Positions 25,411 through 33,892 of a DNA stretch of 64,000 nucleotides are shown piece after piece. A program made the translations under genes and the position numbers. Positions within the stretch are counted from its first letter, which is position 1. Every line of letters starts with the position of its first letter. A model generated the notes under the pieces. It was given only the letters and a program-made list of their open reading frames with translations, did not search any database and was not told the origin of the DNA. Source of the DNA: Cerasicoccus sp. TK19100 (lineage in GTDB: Bacteria > Verrucomicrobiota > Verrucomicrobiia > Opitutales > Cerasicoccaceae); the NCBI RefSeq assembly GCF_027257155.1, contig NZ_JAPWDU010000006.1, forward strand, positions 186,001-250,000. The letters run 5' to 3'.

Positions 25411-26301
25411 ATGCCACGTAAAATTTGTTTCCTGAACTATAAAGGCGGGGTGGGCAAAACATCGCTCATCGTTAACACCGCTGCCTGCCTGGCGCACAAG
25501 GGTAAACGCGTTCTTCTATTTGATTTTGATACTCAGTCGAATGCCAGCATCTGGTTGATGCGCCTCGACCGGTGGAACAAGTTGAACATCAACGGTGCCG
25601 GCTCGATTTACTCCGTGTTTGAGCCCGCCCAGAGCACGATCAAAGACATCGTCGTTAAGGACGTGGTGCAGAGCAAAACGGGTGAAAAAGTTTTGCCGGG
25701 CTTGGATATTGTGCCGACCACCTTCAACCTCGTCGACTTGGAAAATGAGTTCAAGGGGGATCCACAACAGCCGCACTACAAGATCATTAACGATCAGCTG
25801 TCGGAGATCGAAGATGACTACGATTACGTCGTTTTTGACTGCCCGCCGAACATCCTCAATGCTTCGCAATGCGGTGTGTTCACGAGCTCGGAAATCTACG
25901 TTCCGTCCAACCCGGACGCCCTCAGTTTGATCGGTTTTACGCTGCTCGTTGAAAAATTACTTCTTTTTCACAAGCGTTCTGCGAGCTTCCGCACGTCGGG
26001 CATGGCTCCGCCAGCTGCCGTTCGCGGCATCATCTTCAATTCGATTAAGGCCAACGTGGACATCGAGGTTCCGAAGATGCGTATGCAGCTGCGTATGAAC
26101 CAGTTCCGCAATCAGCGCCGCGTGTCTCAAGACGCAAAAATCTTTGAATCGATGATCCGCGACGCCACGGTTGTTCGCCGTGCGGTGACTTTGGGTCTGC
26201 CGGTTAGCCTGGTTGGCCAGGCCGCTCAGGAGGAAGATAGCGTCGTTAAGGACTATGCACGCCTCGCTGCGGAGATTGACCGCCACGCCATTTCTTGGTA
26301 A
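25411..26301 (+). CDS. ParA/Soj-like partition ATPase
   Basis: A 296-residue deviant-Walker ATPase of the ParA/MinD superfamily. Walker A' is KGGVGKT at residues 11-17, the A' region LLFDFDTQSN follows, and Walker B is YVVFDCPPN. ParA proteins move cargo (plasmids, chromosomes, protein clusters) over the nucleoid by ATP-controlled DNA binding. The ATG at 25411 is preferred over a TTG 75 bases upstream because it puts the P-loop near the N-terminus as usual. No ParB gene or parS-like site is adjacent. The next two genes, an unknown protein and a coiled-coil protein, follow at 40- and 20-base spacings and are likely partners. Confidence 0.9.
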   Translation: MPRKICFLNYKGGVGKTSLIVNTAACLAHKGKRVLLFDFDTQSNASIWLMRLDRWNKLNINGAGSIYSVFEPAQSTIKDIVVKDVVQSKTGEKVLPGLDIVPTTFNLVDLENEFKGDPQQPHYKIINDQLSEIEDDYDYVVFDCPPNILNASQCGVFTSSEIYVPSNPDALSLIGFTLLVEKLLLFHKRSASFRTSGMAPPAAVRGIIFNSIKANVDIEVPKMRMQLRMNQFRNQRRVSQDAKIFESMIRDATVVRRAVTLGLPVSLVGQAAQEEDSVVKDYARLAAEIDRHAISW

Positions 26302-26341
26302 CGCTTGCAAACTTAGTTTAAGACGGGATAGTTAGGAGAAT

Positions 26342-27319
26342 ATGTCTGAAGAATCGCCAACGCTTCGATACAACAAAGATGACTGGGATGAAATTCGCTT
26401 GGCGTTCGCCACTTCGCTGATGGTGGACACCGGCCTGTTGAGTCTCTCCCAGAATTTGGAAATCGAGGAATGGCCGATCAAGGGCTCCGGCGAAACTCCG
26501 TCTAAGTATATCGACTTCACCTGGGAAGAACTTCAGGAGCTCCCTGGCTTGGCTGATAAGCCTGCCCGTATCGATTTGCTCATCCACATCCTGCGCGAAA
26601 CGCAGGCTTTCGATGACCCGTTCGGCGATATGGTGGCTACGGTGGATGCCCATGCGAGCGTTGACCGCACGCTGGAGAAAAATATCAACCGTCTGAAGAT
26701 CCCGGAAGACTTCCCGATGGCCCTCAGTGGCTTGTCCGCGGACACGCTTTCCTTCTGCCAGAATGAGGATATCAAGACGCTGAAGGACTTTGGCCATTTT
26801 GCGCAAAACATGGCGCAAAACATCGTCATCGGTGGTGACTTCCGTGCGCTGCTCAACTCGCTGAGCACCGAGGACCAGCAGACCTTGGCCAAGTATGTTC
26901 CTTTCCGCCCGGGCAGCCTCGGCCTGCATTTGCCAGAGTGTATCGGCCTGTTGCTCAACCAGCTGAGCGAGGTGGAAAAGTGCTCCTTGCTCAAGAAATT
27001 CGGCTACGACCGGATGACGGACAACATGGAGGCCAAGGCCCGCCTCAGCAAGGAGCAGGTCAGCCAATTGGAAGACATTCTCCAGAGCAAGCTGAAGGAA
27101 ATCTGCGATTACTTCCCGGAACAGTACAAGCAGCTCGCGATGGACATCAAGGGCGGCAAAACACTGGAACGCATCTTTATGGTGGTGGACGAGCCGGAGC
27201 GCGAGTGCATCTGCGCGAATATCACCCAACGCTACTTGAAGGAAAACGCTATCGCTGACTTGCCGGAACCCGAAACTGCGAAAAAGCGAGGCTTCTTCTC
27301 GCGACTATTTGGACGTTAA
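26342..27319 (+). CDS. unknown helical protein in the ParA-like operon
   Basis: A 325-residue, mostly helical soluble protein preceded by a good ribosome binding site (AGGAG). No family is recognised. The middle (about residues 130-170) contains a hairpin-like ALSGLSADTLSFCQNEDIKTL element. The last 12 residues, KKRGFFSRLFGR, form a basic amphipathic tail of the kind that anchors proteins to membranes or binds a partner. Being between a ParA-like ATPase and a coiled-coil protein, it could be the cargo adaptor or ATPase regulator; that is inference. Confidence 0.7.
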   Translation: MSEESPTLRYNKDDWDEIRLAFATSLMVDTGLLSLSQNLEIEEWPIKGSGETPSKYIDFTWEELQELPGLADKPARIDLLIHILRETQAFDDPFGDMVATVDAHASVDRTLEKNINRLKIPEDFPMALSGLSADTLSFCQNEDIKTLKDFGHFAQNMAQNIVIGGDFRALLNSLSTEDQQTLAKYVPFRPGSLGLHLPECIGLLLNQLSEVEKCSLLKKFGYDRMTDNMEAKARLSKEQVSQLEDILQSKLKEICDYFPEQYKQLAMDIKGGKTLERIFMVVDEPERECICANITQRYLKENAIADLPEPETAKKRGFFSRLFGR

Positions 27320-27339
27320 TTTCAGAGAGCCGCTAAGGC

Positions 27340-27948
27340 ATGACCGCACCCAAACCACCGCAGAAAAAACGCGTAATCAGTCTCAGACCGAAACTGCAGC
27401 AAGCCGCAGAAGCTTCGCTGAAATCTAAGGAAACGATTGACCTCATCATGCGCCGCACGCGCGCGCCTTTCGATGAGCATGATCACATGGCCAAAGCGGA
27501 AATCGATTCGCTGGAGAAAAGTCTGCGCAAGCTGGAAGCTGATCTTCTGGAGCGCGAGCGCAATGCCGCCGACTACGAAGCCAAGCTTGCCGAACGCGAA
27601 CGCGATATCTGGGAAGGCGAAGCCCTCATCAAGGTGAAGCAGGAAATGCTTGCCGCCAAGATGAGCGAATTTCAAAAAGCCAAGGCCGAGGCCGGCGACG
27701 AAAATAGCGACAATGGCTCAATGTCCAGCGAGGAGCGCCAGGCCCTGGAGCACTTACGCGAAACCCTCGACCAGCGGGAGCAGGCCATCAAGGAGGCGAA
27801 AGAGCAGCTCAAGGAGCGCGAAGCCTTCATTGAGGAATCCGAAAATGCGCTCTTCGAAAAGATGATGGAGCAGCAGGAAAAAGAGACCGAGATCGAGCAA
27901 CGCATGGAGGAGCTCCAGAAGCTCGAAGCCAAGCTGAAGCAGGGTTAG
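27340..27948 (+). CDS. coiled-coil protein in the ParA-like operon
   Basis: A 202-residue protein that is almost wholly coiled coil. A basic N-terminus (residues 1-30, KKRVISLRPKL) precedes one heptad-rich segment (about 48-120), an acidic Gly/Asn/Ser break (about 122-130) and a second segment (about 131-200) of Glu, Lys, Gln and Leu. It starts 20 bases after the 325-residue gene and ends in a strong terminator, completing a three-gene unit. A scaffold or filament role with the ParA-like ATPase is plausible but unproven. Confidence 0.7.
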   Translation: MTAPKPPQKKRVISLRPKLQQAAEASLKSKETIDLIMRRTRAPFDEHDHMAKAEIDSLEKSLRKLEADLLERERNAADYEAKLAERERDIWEGEALIKVKQEMLAAKMSEFQKAKAEAGDENSDNGSMSSEERQALEHLRETLDQREQAIKEAKEQLKEREAFIEESENALFEKMMEQQEKETEIEQRMEELQKLEAKLKQG

Positions 27949-27964
27949 CCGCGCCAGTTTACTC

Positions 27965-27995
27965 GATGTAACGCCGGTTTGCGTTACATCTTTTT
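27965..27995 (+). terminator. terminator of the ParA-like operon
   Basis: A perfect 10-bp stem (GATGTAACGC, GCGTTACATC) with a 6-base loop is followed by TTTTT, a textbook intrinsic terminator. Confidence 0.9.
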
Positions 27996-28042
27996 GTCGC
28001 TCGTGCTGAACTATATCTCGCTTGTTCTCATCGCCAGACCAT

Positions 28043-28080
28043 AGAAAAAGCGCAGGGCATCTCGCCACTGCGCTTTTGAA
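28043..28080 (-). terminator. terminator facing gadB
   Basis: A 10-bp stem (AAAAGCGCAG at 28046-28055, CTGCGCTTTT at 28068-28077) with a 12-base loop. The minus-strand reading ends in TTTTTC, so it suits the 3' end of gadB. The plus-strand reading also has T residues. Confidence 0.7.
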
Positions 28081-28157
28081 TGTTCGCGACTCATTTGCGC
28101 ACTGCGCAAATCTATCGATCCAGGCTTCGACAGGCTCAGCCCATGCGGCGCGCTGCG

Positions 28158-29555
28158 CTAGCAGACGCGGCCTTTGGTGCGGGACTCGGCGGTGAGCTTT
28201 TCGTAGTCGACGGCGTCTTCATTGAGCTTTGCGATACAAAGCTTCATGTCCTCGGCGAACTTCTCGGCCATGTCGCGGGAGAAGTTTTCCTTCACCACCA
28301 TGCGGAGCACGTGGACGCTGTCGGCGTCGGCAGGCAGGGAGTAGGCGGGGACAATCCAGCCGTATTGGCGCAGCAGGTCGCTAAGCAGATAAATGATCTT
28401 GTTGTCGGCGTCGTGGTCCTTGAGGCGCACGGTGACGGTCGGCAAATACTTGGACTCGTTGAGCAGCTCGAAAACGCCGAGCTCCATCAGCTTGCCTTCG
28501 AGGAATTGCGCGTTGTCCATGATGTTCTTCATGATCTTGCGGTAGCCATCCTTGCCGAGGCGGAGGAAGTTGTAGTACTGCAGGAGCACCATGGAGGAGG
28601 CGCGGGAGAAGTTGAGGCTGTAGTTGGGCATGTTGCCACCAAGGTAGGTGATGTTGAACACCAACTCCTCCGGCAGATCACTGCGGTCGCGGAAGACGAC
28701 GGTGCCGATGCCCGGGTAAACGAGGCCAAACTTGTGGTTGGAAATGTTGACCGACTTGACGTGCTCCAGGCGGAAGTCCCACTCGACATCCGGGTAGACA
28801 AAGGGTGCCACGAAGCCGCCGCTGGCACCGTCGCAATGGATCGGAATGTCCCAACCCTTTTCGGCTTTCAGTTTCTTCAGGTAGTCGTTGATGCCGCGCA
28901 CGTCGTCGAGCTGGCCGGTGAAGGTGGTGCCGATCACGCAGCCCACGGCGACGGTGTTTTCATCGACATAGCCGTCGAGCTGGTCGGCGGTCATGTAGAA
29001 CTGGTCCTTCTTCAGCGGCACCACGCGCATCTCGACATCGAAATAGAGTGCAAACTTTTCCCAGCAAGTGTGGACATCGGCGGAGAAGACGACGTTAGGC
29101 TTGTCGATGGAAAGACCGGCGGCCTGGCGACGCTTTTTCCAACTCCATTTGTGGGCGAGCAGGCCGAGCATAATCGCCTCGGAGGAGCCAACGGTGCAGG
29201 TGCCAACGGGGTCGCAGTCCTTGGGCGCATTGAGCATGCGGCCCATCATGCTGACGACGCGCTGGTGAATCTCCTCGGTTTGCGGATACTCATCCTGGTC
29301 GACGAGGTTCTTGTTGGCGGAAATTTTCAGTAGCTCGTCAGCCTCGGGCTCCATCCAGGTCGTCACAAAGCTGGCGAGGTTTAGCGCCGGGTTGCCGTCG
29401 AGATTGAGCTCGTCCTTGATCACCTGAAAGGCGACCCGGGCGTCCATGCCGTTTTCAGGTATCTCGTATTTCGAGACTGTTTCGTCCATATGCCGATCGG
29501 CATAGGTGAAGTTAAGGGGTTCGTTATGCTCTTCGAGATGCTTGACCTGTTTCAT
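28158..29555 (-). CDS. gadB: glutamate decarboxylase
   Basis: A 465-residue PLP-dependent group II decarboxylase that turns glutamate into GABA and consumes a cytoplasmic proton, giving acid tolerance. The length equals that of E. coli GadB. Recognisable are the substrate-loop region TCTVGSSEAIMLG, the cofactor-binding HCDGASGGFVAPF (about residues 235-247), and SNHKFGLVYPG with the Schiff-base Lys at about 273. The N-terminus is the oligomerisation segment. No glutamate/GABA antiporter gene is in the window, so the acid system would need a transporter elsewhere. Confidence 0.95.
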   Translation of the reverse strand: MKQVKHLEEHNEPLNFTYADRHMDETVSKYEIPENGMDARVAFQVIKDELNLDGNPALNLASFVTTWMEPEADELLKISANKNLVDQDEYPQTEEIHQRVVSMMGRMLNAPKDCDPVGTCTVGSSEAIMLGLLAHKWSWKKRRQAAGLSIDKPNVVFSADVHTCWEKFALYFDVEMRVVPLKKDQFYMTADQLDGYVDENTVAVGCVIGTTFTGQLDDVRGINDYLKKLKAEKGWDIPIHCDGASGGFVAPFVYPDVEWDFRLEHVKSVNISNHKFGLVYPGIGTVVFRDRSDLPEELVFNITYLGGNMPNYSLNFSRASSMVLLQYYNFLRLGKDGYRKIMKNIMDNAQFLEGKLMELGVFELLNESKYLPTVTVRLKDHDADNKIIYLLSDLLRQYGWIVPAYSLPADADSVHVLRMVVKENFSRDMAEKFAEDMKLCIAKLNEDAVDYEKLTAESRTKGRVC

Positions 29556-29580
29556 AGTAGTTATATAGGGTGTTTCCTAG

Positions 29581-30912
29581 ATGGGGGGCAACGGTGAATT
29601 AGTTCGTAACGAAATCATAACGCTGCGTCGTCGTTGCCGGTGGTTGTCTGTGATGATTGCTGCGATGGTGCCGCTTGCCAACGCTAAAACCGAAAATGAC
29701 CCTCCGCTGACCAGCGATGCCAGCGCCTTCGATGAATGGCTTGCCGGTGATTACATGCTGGACGCCCATGGCTGGCGCGACGAGTTCGCGAAAGAGACAG
29801 GTGTCAGCTTTATCGGTAATTACTACGTCGATGTACTGGGGAATCCAGTGGGCGGTCAAAACCAGGCGCTGCGTTACTCAACGCTGGGTTCGTTTGGGTT
29901 GGAAGTCGACCTCGGTGTGGCGACGGGGTGGGAGTCTTTGGAGCATTGGAGTTTTACCGCGCTCGGTTACAACGCGGAAGGCAAAAACCTGGCCAATGAC
30001 ATTGGCAACGCCGTGCAGCCTTCGACGCTCTTTAGTGGTGTGGTGCCGGTGGGTTTGTCGCAGCTGTATTTTCAATACGAGACCGATGACTTTACGGGCA
30101 AAGTCGGCCGCCTGACGCCTGAGCAATACTACGGCTCCAGCCCTTTGTGGGATTACTTTGTCAGCCTTGCCTTCAATGATAATCCGTGGAATTTGAGCGC
30201 GAGTAACCCGAACTTTTCCGGTTTCCCGGGGGCGGTCTGGATGGCCACCGGCTCGTATCAAATCGATGAAAAGTGGAACGTCTCGCTGGGCTTCGCCAAC
30301 ACGTCGGAGCTGGACATCACGGCACCCTTTGAGCGCGGTGTGAACTTCGATTTCGACCCGGCAAAAGGGGCGATGTTTATGGCCGAAATCCGCTACAACT
30401 GGCAGGCCGAGCTGTTCCATCCGCAGCCACTACCGGGGCACGTGAAGGTGGGTGGCTATTATGACACGGCTTCGGTGCCGCGCGTGGTCGCGCCGCCGCC
30501 CGGCGGGTCTCCGCTGGATGACGGCATAGGCGCGGCGTGGGTGATTATCGAGCAGCAGTTTATTCCCGGAAAAACGGATGACGATACCGGCCTGACGGGG
30601 TGGGCGGCGGCTAGCTGGACCGGGCCGGACAGCGTGGCGGTGTCGCCTTGGTTTTATTCGCTGGGCTTTGTGTATGAGGGCATCTTGCCGGGTCGGCCGG
30701 AAGACGCGCTGGCCATCGGCTGTGGCGTCGCCTACATGAATGACCAGCTGGCGGGTCAAAACCACGAGACCAATATCGAGCTGACTTACATGTTTCAAGT
30801 CACTCCGTGGCTCACCGTCCAGCCGGACCTGCAAATTATCCTCGATCCACTGGGTTATAACAACATCGACGACGCCCTGGTCCTCGGCTTCCAGTGCGGG
30901 GTGACTTTCTAG
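29581..30912 (+). CDS. OprB-type carbohydrate-selective porin
   Basis: A 443-residue outer membrane beta-barrel protein. A basic start and hydrophobic stretch ending in PLANA form the signal peptide; the true start may be an ATG near 29653. The mature region follows the OprB plan: EWLAGDYMLDAHGWRDEFAKETG, then DVLGNPVGGQ, and the distinctive barrel segments NDPWNL-like (DNPWNLSASNPNF) and GFPGAVW. It ends in aromatic strand residues (GVTF), as outer membrane proteins do. OprB porins admit sugars. It is divergent from gadB with 25 bases between, so promoters overlap. Confidence 0.82.
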   Translation: MGGNGELVRNEIITLRRRCRWLSVMIAAMVPLANAKTENDPPLTSDASAFDEWLAGDYMLDAHGWRDEFAKETGVSFIGNYYVDVLGNPVGGQNQALRYSTLGSFGLEVDLGVATGWESLEHWSFTALGYNAEGKNLANDIGNAVQPSTLFSGVVPVGLSQLYFQYETDDFTGKVGRLTPEQYYGSSPLWDYFVSLAFNDNPWNLSASNPNFSGFPGAVWMATGSYQIDEKWNVSLGFANTSELDITAPFERGVNFDFDPAKGAMFMAEIRYNWQAELFHPQPLPGHVKVGGYYDTASVPRVVAPPPGGSPLDDGIGAAWVIIEQQFIPGKTDDDTGLTGWAAASWTGPDSVAVSPWFYSLGFVYEGILPGRPEDALAIGCGVAYMNDQLAGQNHETNIELTYMFQVTPWLTVQPDLQIILDPLGYNNIDDALVLGFQCGVTF

Positions 30913-30949
30913 TCGGTCATTTGGCGCAATGCGTATCGCTTCAAGGTGG

Positions 30950-31084
30950 CGGCCGATATCCTTATCGGCCAGAGGCGAGTTCGGATAGAATGGATAGGTC
31001 CGCGCCAAGCCATATCCGCCAATTAAGCCTATTCGCACATGATGAGTTATGAGCCCCCATTCTGGCCGATAAGGATATCGGCCG
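30950..31084. repeat. intergenic inverted repeat, 24-bp arms
   Basis: Arms at 30950-30973 and 31061-31084 (CGGCCGATATCCTTATCGG... and its exact complement) enclose 87 bases. Each arm is itself a palindrome around GATATCC. It fills the gap between two convergent genes (porin and TPR protein), where a bidirectional terminator or mobile repeat would be tolerated. Confidence 0.8.
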
Positions 31085-31107
31085 ACACCTGAGTGGTGCT
31101 CGCTGGG

Positions 31108-32580
31108 TCAGCGCTGGGCCAGAGACTCGCGGCGCAGGGTGGCCAGCTCTTCATCGTGCGGGTAGAATTTCAGGCCGCTCTCGGCAATGTGCTCTGCGGT
31201 CTCGAATTCGTTGGCATCATAAAGGGTGGTCGCGGTGATCTTGTAAGCTTCATTGGGCAAGCGGTTTTCCTGCATGTATTTCACAAGATCGAGGCGGTCG
31301 TCCTGGCGCTTTTCGATGAGCGTGATCAGCAATTGGTTCAGCCACTTGTATTGTTTGCTGGATTCTTCCGGGACTTCGCTGAGCCACTGCTGGAACATCT
31401 GGTTGGCCTCCGTGTAGCGCTGGGCCTGAATGCGGGATTGGATCGCGACCAGCGCGAGGTTTTGCGCTTTGTCGGGTTGTAGCGCGCTAATGCTGGCCAC
31501 GAGCGCGTCGTTTTGCGCGACGTCTTGAAAACGGTAAAACAGACGCAGCCCGAGCTCGAGCGCGGCGGCGTTGCGGGCATAGTTGTCGAGGTATTCGGTG
31601 ATGCGCTGGTCGCGGCGATCGTTGAGGCCAGCGTATTCGAGCTCGATAATCATCTGGCCTTGGAGCGGGTAGGGGTTAGTCGGCCACTTCATAATGGCGT
31701 CGTAGTGCTTATCGAGTGAGGCGAGGTCATCGGTTTGCAGCGCAATCATCGCCTCCAGATAGCGATACTGCGGAGAGTGCTTGCGGGCCAGCGGCTGTGT
31801 CTCCATTTGGGCAAGGGCGTCATCGATAAAGCCGAGCTTGATTTTGGACAAAATTTCGAGGTCCTCATAGCGGGGTTCATTTGGATCGATGGCGCGCATC
31901 TCCTCGGCGTACTCCAGCAGCTTCTCAAAGTCGCGACTCTTCTTCAGCGCATTAAGTTCCAGGTCGGCGAGCTTCTTCCACATGTCGGCATCGTCACGGA
32001 CTTGTGGGAAGGCACGCAGCTTGCGGGAGACGGAGCTGATCGACTCGTAGTCCTCACGCATGGCCAGCAGCACGAGCAAAAACTGCGTATATTGGGGGTT
32101 CTCCGGCGGCCCGTAGTTCAGGCCGATGTCGAGGATGTTGGTCGCGGCTTCGGATTGGCCGATGGCCTGGTAAATCTGCGCGAGCATGAAGCGGGCATCG
32201 TGGTCGTCGGGCTTGCGCATGAGCCCCGAGCGCAGCATGTGCAGGGCGTTGCGGTAATCGCCTTCTTCCATGAGCGCCTTGCCGTGGGTGAGGTTGGTGT
32301 TGCCTGCTTTTTCACTGAGCCCGGACCAATTCCACGGGAAGGCGATGTCGGTCAGGGTAATTTCGTTATACGGGCGCTGACTGCGAATCGTGTAGGCGGC
32401 GGCGACTCCCCCAATGTAACCCAAAACCGCGAGCACGCCGATCAACGCCAACAGGCGCATCGGGTCGACATTGACCGTGGCTGAGCCCCAGCCCTTGCCC
32501 TTGGATTTGGTGATGCGCAGGAGGCCAAACAGGATCGTGCCGCCCGACTTTTTCAGGTGTCGCTTAAATCGCAGTTTCAT
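31108..32580 (-). CDS. membrane-anchored TPR protein
   Basis: A 490-residue protein starting at the ATG at 32580, with an N-terminal basic cytoplasmic segment, one membrane helix (about residues 42-65, LLALIGVLAVLGYIGGVAAAY), and a long helical repeat region. Tetratricopeptide units are clear at about 95-165 (GKALMEEGDYRNALHMLRSGL, then DARFMLAQIYQAIGQ). The start overlaps the end of the transglutaminase gene by 17 bases, implying coupling. It is probably the periplasmic partner of the ATP-grasp/alpha-E/transglutaminase operon; its role is unknown. Confidence 0.75.
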   Translation of the reverse strand: MKLRFKRHLKKSGGTILFGLLRITKSKGKGWGSATVNVDPMRLLALIGVLAVLGYIGGVAAAYTIRSQRPYNEITLTDIAFPWNWSGLSEKAGNTNLTHGKALMEEGDYRNALHMLRSGLMRKPDDHDARFMLAQIYQAIGQSEAATNILDIGLNYGPPENPQYTQFLLVLLAMREDYESISSVSRKLRAFPQVRDDADMWKKLADLELNALKKSRDFEKLLEYAEEMRAIDPNEPRYEDLEILSKIKLGFIDDALAQMETQPLARKHSPQYRYLEAMIALQTDDLASLDKHYDAIMKWPTNPYPLQGQMIIELEYAGLNDRRDQRITEYLDNYARNAAALELGLRLFYRFQDVAQNDALVASISALQPDKAQNLALVAIQSRIQAQRYTEANQMFQQWLSEVPEESSKQYKWLNQLLITLIEKRQDDRLDLVKYMQENRLPNEAYKITATTLYDANEFETAEHIAESGLKFYPHDEELATLRRESLAQR

Positions 32581-33424
32581 TGGTGGCTTCCTGGGTAATG
32601 CGGACGTGTACGTCCATTTCGCGTTCGCGTGCGCCGCGATAGGCACCGCTCACCGGGCGGATGTCGGCGTAGTCGCGGCCGACGGCCATGCTCACGTAGC
32701 GCTCGTCGGCGGGGCGACGGTGCGTGGGATCGAGCCCAAACCAACCCTGCTGTGGCAGGAAAACTTCCACCCACGCGTGCGAGGCCTCGCTGCCGCCAAT
32801 GGCTTCGTCGTATTCCTCGTTAAAGAAATAACCGCTCACGTAGCGGGCCGGCATTTTCATGCTTCGGCACAGGCCGAGCAAGATGTGGGCAAAGTCCTGG
32901 CAAACGCCGCGACGGTCGGCCAGCGTTTCGTTCACCGTGGTGTGCGCGGTGGTGACGCCGGGCGCGTATTCAAACTCGTCATGAACCCAGTCGCTGAGCG
33001 CCATGGCGTCGGCCCAGACGTCGGTTAGGCCACCAGGCAGGCAATCCACCGCACAGCGCCACAACTCGGGCGTGAGCGCGACGAACTGGGTGTCCATCAG
33101 GAAGTCGTGGTGCTCAAACTCGATCATCGGCGCTTGCAGGCCGGTCGGGTCCTCGGGCTGGGGAAGCGGGCGCGGAGAGGTTTCCACCGTGGAATGCGTC
33201 TCGATGGAGAGCTCGGTGTGCGGCCTGGAAAGCTCCAACACATGGACGCAGTTTTTATACAGGTCCAGGTAGCTGTGCTGAGCGGTCGGCGGATTGCTGG
33301 TCAGCCGAAAAGAAAGCCGCCGCTGCCAGTCGAGATGGATCGGCTGCAGGCGCACTTCGTTAAAGCTATCCTGCGCGGGGCGGGCATAGCGATAAGTCGT
33401 CCGATGGTGGATGTTCAACAGCAT
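32564..33424 (-). CDS. transglutaminase-like cysteine protease-fold protein
   Basis: A 286-residue protein with an N-terminal beta domain (bacterial transglutaminase-like N region, opening IHHRTTYRYARPAQDSFNEVRLQP) and a transglutaminase core. The catalytic triad is visible: Cys in RGVCQDFAH (about residue 172), His in SHAWVEVF and Asp in GLDPTHRR. Such proteins commonly sit with circularly permuted ATP-grasp and alpha-E proteins and are suspected to cut or form amide bonds in a peptide. Here the same partners lie upstream in the operon. Confidence 0.88.
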   Translation of the reverse strand: MLLNIHHRTTYRYARPAQDSFNEVRLQPIHLDWQRRLSFRLTSNPPTAQHSYLDLYKNCVHVLELSRPHTELSIETHSTVETSPRPLPQPEDPTGLQAPMIEFEHHDFLMDTQFVALTPELWRCAVDCLPGGLTDVWADAMALSDWVHDEFEYAPGVTTAHTTVNETLADRRGVCQDFAHILLGLCRSMKMPARYVSGYFFNEEYDEAIGGSEASHAWVEVFLPQQGWFGLDPTHRRPADERYVSMAVGRDYADIRPVSGAYRGAREREMDVHVRITQEATNETAI

Positions 33425-33500
33425 TGCGGGCTTCTGAGGCCGCTAAGCGAATGCCTCAAGCTCACAATGGCAAGCCAAAGCTGTTCTCAGTTGGCGTGCC

Positions 33501-33851
33501 TCAGGCGCGCTCAATCGCGGCTATCTCGCGCTGAATGTGGTCCAGGTAGAGCTCGCTCACGTAAATTGCAGCGCGGTCAACCTCGGGCGCTTTGTTTAAG
33601 CGGCTCAGGTAGGAAGACTCCTGGTCGGCGCGGATTTTTAATACGTCCAGCACGACCCGGGAGACGGCATCTTCGTCATTGGCGGGTGGCTCGTATTTCT
33701 GCATCAAAGCGGCGGCTTTGCTGCGGTAATAATCCGCTTCGATTTGGCACTGGTTGACGTATTCGTCGCCCGATGCCGTCAAGCCGGTTTGGTCACCCGC
33801 CGAAGCCGATGACATTGACAACATAATGGACAGCGCAGTGGAACGAATCAT
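33501..33851 (-). CDS. small exported protein of unknown function
   Basis: A 116-residue protein with a signal peptide (MIRSTALSIMLSMSSASA) chosen from the ATG at 33851. The mature chain is helical and acidic, with tyrosines near YRSKAAALMQKYEPPANDED. It lies between the alpha-E and transglutaminase genes in the same direction, so it is likely part of that operon and acts in the periplasm. No family is recognised. Confidence 0.6.
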   Translation of the reverse strand: MIRSTALSIMLSMSSASAGDQTGLTASGDEYVNQCQIEADYYRSKAAALMQKYEPPANDEDAVSRVVLDVLKIRADQESSYLSRLNKAPEVDRAAIYVSELYLDHIQREIAAIERA

Positions 33852-33892
33852 GCGCTCTTTAGACCTCCGGCAGTCCGCGAGGTTCCCGCGGT

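Noticed and set aside
28081-28157. Repeat CTTCGACAGGCTCAG near gadB as a special element
   Set aside because: Very similar short text is common in intergenic DNA of many bacteria; a single short copy says little.
28080-29333. Plus-strand frame of about 417 codons opposite gadB
   Set aside because: Antisense shadow of gadB in GC-rich sequence.
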